From Bryobacterales bacterium (GTDB lineage Bacteria; Acidobacteriota; Terriglobia; Bryobacterales; Bryobacteraceae), in contig PLRZ01000496.1 in the NCBI GenBank assembly GCA_003164075.1, positions 1-8,949 on the forward strand: DNA of 8,949 nt, read 5' to 3'. A model generated the notes under the pieces. The model saw only the letters and a program-made list of their open reading frames with translations. It was not told the origin of the DNA and did no database searches. Within the stretch, counting starts at the first letter, position 1. Each line of letters starts with the position of its first letter. The position numbers and the translations under genes are program-made. Below are positions 5,623 through 8,949 of the stretch, piece after piece.

Positions 5623-7524
5623 CTACGTTTTGCCCGGCCTCACAATCAACATGGGCACATCCAAATGGTGGCGCACCGGGTTGATGGTGTTGCCGAAAAT
5701 CAGGTCTTTCAAGCCGCCGTGGCCGTGCGCGCCCATGATCACCAGGTCGGCATTCACCTGGCGGGCATAGCGCACGATTTCCTTGTCCGGCTGGGGTGAA
5801 TGAGTGATTGAAGTTTCCACGGTAAGCCCTTGCGCCCGCAACAGTTGCGCGATGCGCTCCAGGTATTGCTCACCCAATTCCGTTTCCACCGTGGAAGCCG
5901 CCTGTCCGTAGACTTGGCTGGTCACGCCCTCCTCCACATGCAAGAGATACAGCTTGGCCGCGTGCATGTGCCCCATGGCTGCGGCGTGGCTCACGGCCAG
6001 GCGGTCGAGCGCCGTATGGTCGAGGGTCACCAGGATGCGCCGGTATACCAGCGAGGCGGTTTCGGCCACCGCTTCCGGCAGTACCACCGGCGCGCGCCCA
6101 TATTTGCTCCAGCGGCTGATCAGCGGTTCCGCCAGAATCCACACCAAGAGCAGCGCCACGCCCGCGGCGGCCGGAATGGTCACGATCCGGATGGCTGTCC
6201 GCCACGGACCGGCGTTCCCCATCCACTCGACGATGGCCTGTCCCGCCAGCCAGAAGTTCAGGCCTAGAATGACTGCGGCGCAGCTCCACGCCAGCACTTT
6301 CACCCAGCCGCGATTGGCAAACGAACCCATTCGGCGGCGGTCGTTGGTGAAGTGAATCAGCGGGATCACCGCGAACGGCAACTGCATACTGATGATCACC
6401 TGACTCAGCAGCAGCAGATCCAGGGTGGAGCTGTCGCCCATGAACCGGATGGTCAGGGCGGCCGGAATAATGGCCAGGGAGCGGGTGATCAGGCGGCGCA
6501 TCCAGGGCCTCATGCGAAGGTTGAGGAAACCTTCCATAGTGATCTGGCCTGCAAGGGTTCCGGTGAGTGTCGAAGACTGTCCGGAACAGAGCAGCGCCAC
6601 GGCAAAAATCACTCCGGCGAAGGTGGTGGAAAGCAGCGGCACCAGCAGTTCCTGCGCCTGTTGAATCTCGGTGACCACGATGTGGTGCTTGAAGAAGACC
6701 GCCGCCGCCAGCACCAGGATGGCGCAATTGACGAACATGGCGCCGTTGAGCGCCACCACCGAATCGATGAGGTTGAACCGGCAGGCCGCGCGCTTGGCCT
6801 TTTCGTCGTGACCGATGGACCGCGTCTGCACCAGCGCCGAATGCAGGTAGAGATTGTGGGGCATCACGGTGGCGCCCAGGATCCCGATGGCCAGGTACAG
6901 GGTGTTGCTGTTGATCCGCGGCTCCAGCCCCTTAAAGAGCTCGCCCCAGGCGGGCTTTGCCCAGAAGACCTCAATGCAGAAACAGGCGGCGATCACGGTG
7001 ATCAGCGCCAGAATAAACGCCTCGATGGTGCGGATTCCGAAGCTCTGAAACGCCAGCAGCAGCAGCGTATCGGCGCCGGTAAGGATCACGCCCAGCAGCA
7101 GCGGGATGCCGAACAGCATCTTGAGTGCAATGGCCGCGCCCAGGACCTCGGCCAGGTCGCAGGCCGCGATGGCAATTTCGCACAGCCCCCACATGGCCAG
7201 GGTGACGGGCCGCGGGTAGGTCTCGCGGCAGGCCTGCGCCAAGTCGCGCCCGGAGACGATGCCCAGGCGCGCGGCCAGTGTTTGCAGCAGGATAGCCATG
7301 CCATTCGACATGACCAGGACCCACAGTAGTCGATAGCCGAAACGCGCGCCGCCTTCCAGGTCGGTGGCCCAATTTCCGGGGTCCATGTAGCCCACGCTGA
7401 CCAGGTAGGCTGGCCCCGCGAAGGCGAACATGCGCCGCCAGAAGGATAGCTGCGAAGTGCCGACGCTGGAATGCACGTCCGCCAGGGAGCGCGAATCCCG
7501 GGGCGAGTCGGTCGAGCTTGCCAT
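5623..7524 (-). CDS. mntH: Nramp divalent metal transporter fused to a C-terminal UspA domain
   Basis: The protein has 633 residues. Residues about 30-470 are an Nramp transporter with many hydrophobic helices, which brings Mn2+ or Fe2+ into the cell, usually with protons. The two signature sites are intact: DPGN (48-51) in helix 1 and ATVMPHNLYLHS (from A218) in helix 6. D48, N51, A218 and M221 align with the known metal ligands; the methionine favours Mn/Fe over Ca/Mg. After a short link (about 471-494) comes a universal stress protein domain (about 495-629): YRRILVTLDHTALDR, KLYLLHVEEG, ADLVIMGAHGHGGLKDLIFG, VPMLIVRPG. Its nucleotide motif G-2x-G-9x-G is present (G598, G601, G611), but the usual S/T after the last G is N612. 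Ordinary MntH has about 410-450 residues, so this is a true fusion; the cytosolic Usp domain may regulate transport. The ATG at 7524 has no purine-rich site in front and lies 6 bases from a palindrome, so the mRNA may be nearly leaderless. Confidence 0.92.
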   Translation of the reverse strand: MASSTDSPRDSRSLADVHSSVGTSQLSFWRRMFAFAGPAYLVSVGYMDPGNWATDLEGGARFGYRLLWVLVMSNGMAILLQTLAARLGIVSGRDLAQACRETYPRPVTLAMWGLCEIAIAACDLAEVLGAAIALKMLFGIPLLLGVILTGADTLLLLAFQSFGIRTIEAFILALITVIAACFCIEVFWAKPAWGELFKGLEPRINSNTLYLAIGILGATVMPHNLYLHSALVQTRSIGHDEKAKRAACRFNLIDSVVALNGAMFVNCAILVLAAAVFFKHHIVVTEIQQAQELLVPLLSTTFAGVIFAVALLCSGQSSTLTGTLAGQITMEGFLNLRMRPWMRRLITRSLAIIPAALTIRFMGDSSTLDLLLLSQVIISMQLPFAVIPLIHFTNDRRRMGSFANRGWVKVLAWSCAAVILGLNFWLAGQAIVEWMGNAGPWRTAIRIVTIPAAAGVALLLVWILAEPLISRWSKYGRAPVVLPEAVAETASLVYRRILVTLDHTALDRLAVSHAAAMGHMHAAKLYLLHVEEGVTSQVYGQAASTVETELGEQYLERIAQLLRAQGLTVETSITHSPQPDKEIVRYARQVNADLVIMGAHGHGGLKDLIFGNTINPVRHHLDVPMLIVRPGKT

Positions 7525-7530
7525 GTTTGA

Positions 7531-7548
7531 GCTTAACTATAGTTAAGC
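7531..7548. promoter_or_regulatory. perfect 18-bp palindrome, candidate metal-responsive operator
   Basis: GCTTAACTATAGTTAAGC is identical on both strands and ends six bases before the transporter's start codon. It is much more A/T-rich than its surroundings. Size and symmetry fit a dimeric repressor of the DtxR/MntR kind, which commonly shuts off Nramp genes when manganese or iron is plentiful. The assignment to a regulator family is inferred from context, not from an exact consensus match. Confidence 0.6.
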
Positions 7549-7569
7549 AACTGCGTAAGGGGAAGTCAA
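7536..7569 (-). promoter_or_regulatory. candidate promoter of the Nramp-Usp gene
   Basis: On the minus strand TTGACT (7569-7564) is a good -35. With a 17-base spacer the -10 would be TTAACT (7546-7541), a weak match inside the palindrome. The better hexamer TATAGT (7541-7536) is 22 bases away, which is too far for a standard pair but would give a start point just before the ATG. Either way the operator covers the -10 region, a classical repression layout. Confidence 0.4.
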
Positions 7570-7603
7570 CTCATTTGCCAGGGCGACAAGGAGGTCTGAG
7601 ACT

Positions 7604-7717
7604 ATGGACTGGGCGGTATGGACGAGGCTACAAAGAGGCGAGCCCTATTTCGGGGACGGGCTACATAACCTCGAAATTCAACTCGGTGGAGCGGAACGGA
7701 GTTTCGAGGTTATGTAG
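7604..7717 (+). CDS. possible 37-residue peptide reading through the inverted-repeat element
   Basis: AAGGAGGT (7588-7595), a full complement to the 16S tail, lies 8 bases before ATG (7604). The frame gives MDWAVWTRLQRG, then a stretch ending GGAERSFEVM, and stops at TAG (7715-7717). The second half is encoded by the left arm, loop and part of the right arm of the repeat element. I recognise no domain. The strong ribosome site is the only positive sign. It may be chance, a relic of a longer mobile-element gene, or a real small peptide. Confidence 0.2.
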   Translation: MDWAVWTRLQRGEPYFGDGLHNLEIQLGGAERSFEVM

Positions 7718-7733
7718 CCTGTCCCCGAAATAG
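7645..7733. repeat. MITE/REPIN-like element with 32-base inverted arms
   Basis: The left arm (7645-7676, beginning CTATTTCGGGGAC and ending ACCTCGAAA) and the right arm (7702-7733) are reverse complements at 31 of 32 positions. The exception (7658 G opposite 7720 T) can still pair as G-U in RNA. The loop is 25 bases (7677-7701). Long hairpins with a GGGGACAGGCTAC-type core resemble REP/REPIN palindromes mobilised by RAYT (Y1) transposases; that family link is my inference and no transposase is nearby. The element begins 4 bases after the SuhB-like gene's stop on the minus strand, so it could also end or stabilise that operon's mRNA. In the rest of the 7549-7737 gap I see only the promoter elements and the small frame listed separately. 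Confidence 0.75.
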
Positions 7734-7737
7734 CCGA

Positions 7738-8544
7738 CTAAATCGCCGGCAGCGGTACGCGCAGTCTACCCTGGAAGATTTCCGCGAACGCCGCCAGGAT
7801 TTCGTCGTGCAACAGGCCGTTGTCGGCCAGGAGGTGGTCCGACGCCGTCACGCTCAGCGGCCCGCCGGTCATTTCCGAGACCCTGCCGCCGGCTTCCTGC
7901 ACCAGCAGCGCGCCGGCCGCGATATCCCACGGCTTCAGCCCGAATTCCCAGAAAAAGTCCAGCCGGCCCGCTGCCACAAACGCCAGGTCGAGCGCCGCCG
8001 ACCCGGTGCGGCGCACGCCGTGTGACGCCATCGCCAACTGGTAGTAAAAGTGAATGTTGATATTGTGGTGCCGCTTGCGGCTGGGGAAGCCCGTGGATGC
8101 CAGGCTCTCGCTCACCCGCGCCACCGCGGACGCGCGGATCCGGTGGTTGTTCAGAAAGGCTCCGGCCCCGCGCTCGGCAGTGAAAAGTTCGTCGCGGACG
8201 GGGTCGTAAACCACTCCGGCAATCAGTTCGCCGGCGCGCTCCAGCCCCATGGAGATGCAAAACATGGGAAAGCCATGGGCGAAGTTGGTGGTGCCGTCGA
8301 GCGGATCCACAAACCAGCGGTATTCCGACGCACTCTCCACGCCGCCACCCTCTTCCGCCACAATGGCGTGCGCGGGAAAATGCGACCGCAGGCGCTCCAC
8401 GATCAGCTTCTCGGAAGCGCGGTCGGCCTCGGTAACCAGGTCGAACTCGCCCTTGATTTCGAACGGGATGTGCCGCCGGTGGTAATTCGCCACCAGCCGG
8501 CCGGCTTCGCGGGCGATCTCTACGGCTGTCTCCAGGAGGTGCAT
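7738..8544 (-). CDS. suhB: inositol-1-monophosphatase family protein (SuhB-like)
   Basis: The protein has 268 residues, the usual length for the family. The Mg2+-dependent phosphatase signatures are complete: AEE (63-65), the metal-binding WFVDPLDGTTNFAHG (D80, D83, with GTT at 84-86), and KPWDIAAGALLVQEAGG near the C-terminus (D207). The central GVRRTGSAALDLAFVAAGRLD (177-196) is also typical. Such enzymes release phosphate from myo-inositol phosphates and related sugar or nucleotide phosphates in the cytoplasm. In Escherichia coli SuhB also works with NusA in rRNA antitermination; whether this protein does so cannot be seen. The ATG has only a weak, G/C-rich leader and starts 15 bases after the Hfq-like stop, so coupled translation is likely. 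The adjoining hairpin element probably closes the operon. The symbol reflects the closest family name; strict orthology with suhB is unproven. Confidence 0.9.
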   Translation of the reverse strand: MHLLETAVEIAREAGRLVANYHRRHIPFEIKGEFDLVTEADRASEKLIVERLRSHFPAHAIVAEEGGGVESASEYRWFVDPLDGTTNFAHGFPMFCISMGLERAGELIAGVVYDPVRDELFTAERGAGAFLNNHRIRASAVARVSESLASTGFPSRKRHHNINIHFYYQLAMASHGVRRTGSAALDLAFVAAGRLDFFWEFGLKPWDIAAGALLVQEAGGRVSEMTGGPLSVTASDHLLADNGLLHDEILAAFAEIFQGRLRVPLPAI

Positions 8545-8559
8545 ACGCCGGCCGCGGCC

Positions 8560-8802
8560 CTAAGCCACTTCCTGAATATATTTGATATCGTGCTTGAAAA
8601 TGAAGAGGTTGGGTTCGCCTTTACGGGTCAGCCGGATGAACGACTGATCGTAGTATTCGATGGTCCCCGCCACCTCCTCGCCATCTTCCAGCTTCACCCG
8701 GACAGGCGTGGCATTTTCGATGAGGTGCTTGAGGTACTTGGCTTCCTCAAACGTCTGTTCCGGCGCGCGCGCGGATTTTGCAGCCTGCTGTGGAATATTC
8801 AC
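8560..8802 (-). CDS. hfq: Hfq-like Sm-fold RNA-binding protein
   Basis: The protein has 80 residues. The core reads PVRVKLEDGEEVAGTIEYYD, then SFIRLTRKGEPNLFIFKHDIKYIQE. The first part matches the Sm1 pattern of Hfq (V.V.L..G....G.I..FD.F...L). FKHDIKYI (68-75) matches the Sm2 signature YKHAISTI, keeping the K-H pair at 70-71 that lines the RNA pore. Residues 18-31 supply the N-terminal helix. A 17-residue lead rich in Q, A and P precedes it, and there is no C-terminal tail. Hfq hexamers bind small RNAs and A/U-rich mRNA sites in the cytoplasm. The GTG start overlaps the TGA of the upstream gene as GTGA, and AGGA (8817-8814) lies 11 bases before it. This is a divergent acidobacterial version; another Sm-like protein is possible. 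Confidence 0.75.
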   Translation of the reverse strand: MNIPQQAAKSARAPEQTFEEAKYLKHLIENATPVRVKLEDGEEVAGTIEYYDQSFIRLTRKGEPNLFIFKHDIKYIQEVA

Positions 8803-8949
8803 TTCTTCTTTCTTCCTGCGGGAGTACCCGCGGTCGGTGCATTTGAAGAGCGGTCCGCGCCCTCCGCCTCTCCATAATAGCCATTCCGCGCGGAAACCAG
8901 CAAATCCGGATGCTCCCCCTTCACTTCCAGCTTGTGAAACGGATTCTTC
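8799..8949 (-). CDS. C-terminal end of a probable VWFA-related acidobacterial protein (runs off right edge)
   Basis: An open frame enters from the right edge (first full codon at 8948) and gives 49 residues before TGA (8801-8799). It begins KNPFHKLEVKGEHPDLLVSA, goes on through RNGYYG and ends in a polar tail with GRKKK. The part HKLEVKGEHPDLLVSARNGYYG looks like the closing strands of the VWFA-related acidobacterial domain (TIGR03436 family), which typically ends with a KIEV...VRARKGYYA pattern. Too little is present to be firm. The stop overlaps the Hfq-like start by four bases (GTGA), so the two are probably co-transcribed and coupled. If the family call holds, the protein would be secreted and unrelated in task to its RNA-binding neighbour. 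Confidence 0.55.
   Translation of the reverse strand, partial: KNPFHKLEVKGEHPDLLVSARNGYYGEAEGADRSSNAPTAGTPAGRKKK

Noticed and set aside
6352..7329. Plus-strand open frame of 325 codons opposite the Nramp gene
   Set aside because: The composition (Q, H, G, R and D rich, hydrophilic throughout) is the mirror of a membrane-protein gene; no motif and no ribosome site are evident.
7525..7737. Mn2+ riboswitch (yybP-ykoY type) upstream of the Nramp gene
   Set aside because: The start codon lies 6 bases from a palindrome that covers the promoter, leaving no room for a structured leader if the candidate promoter is right. The strong hairpin in this gap is an inverted-repeat element.
8050..8877. Plus-strand open frame of 275 codons opposite the SuhB-like and Hfq-like genes
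   Set aside because: It crosses two well-supported minus-strand genes and their junction and has no recognised domain.

Overview
The window looks like chromosomal DNA from an acidobacterium of the Solibacter/Bryobacter type. It is GC-rich. It carries a secreted protein ending in the Solibacter-type C-terminal domain (TIGR03437 family), the start of an Oar-like TonB-dependent receptor with a carboxypeptidase-regulatory-like N-terminus, and the tail of what looks like an acidobacterial VWFA-related protein (TIGR03436 family). These assignments come from recognising motifs by eye; no database search was run. I see no tRNA, rRNA, CRISPR array, phage gene or intact transposase.

Left part (1-2283). 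A TonB-dependent receptor gene runs off the left edge on the minus strand. Divergent from it, across about 210 bases, is a plus-strand gene for a membrane-anchored one-component regulator: cytoplasmic winged-helix-like domain, one transmembrane helix and a large outer domain. The pair may be a sensor and the receptor gene it controls. A convergent gap (2076-2283) holds a perfect GC-rich hairpin and a weak intrinsic terminator.

Middle part (2284-5622). Two minus-strand genes form an operon joined stop-to-start (TAG directly followed by ATG). The first encodes a 192-residue secreted protein whose beta-strand pattern recalls the NTR/TIMP-like OB fold. The second encodes an 874-residue secreted matrixin-like zinc protease with a full HExxHxxGxxH site, no visible propeptide and no cysteine. 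A co-secreted protease and inhibitor, or protease and chaperone, is the most interesting hypothesis in the window.

Right part (5623-8949). A minus-strand gene encodes an Nramp metal transporter fused to a C-terminal universal stress protein domain. Its start lies 6 bases from a perfect 18-bp palindrome, a likely metal-responsive operator. Between it and the next operon is a MITE/REPIN-like element with 32-base inverted arms. The last operon, also minus strand, runs from a VWFA-related protein (partial) into an Hfq-like RNA-binding protein (GTGA overlap) and then an inositol-monophosphatase/SuhB protein (15-base gap). It ends at the inverted-repeat element.
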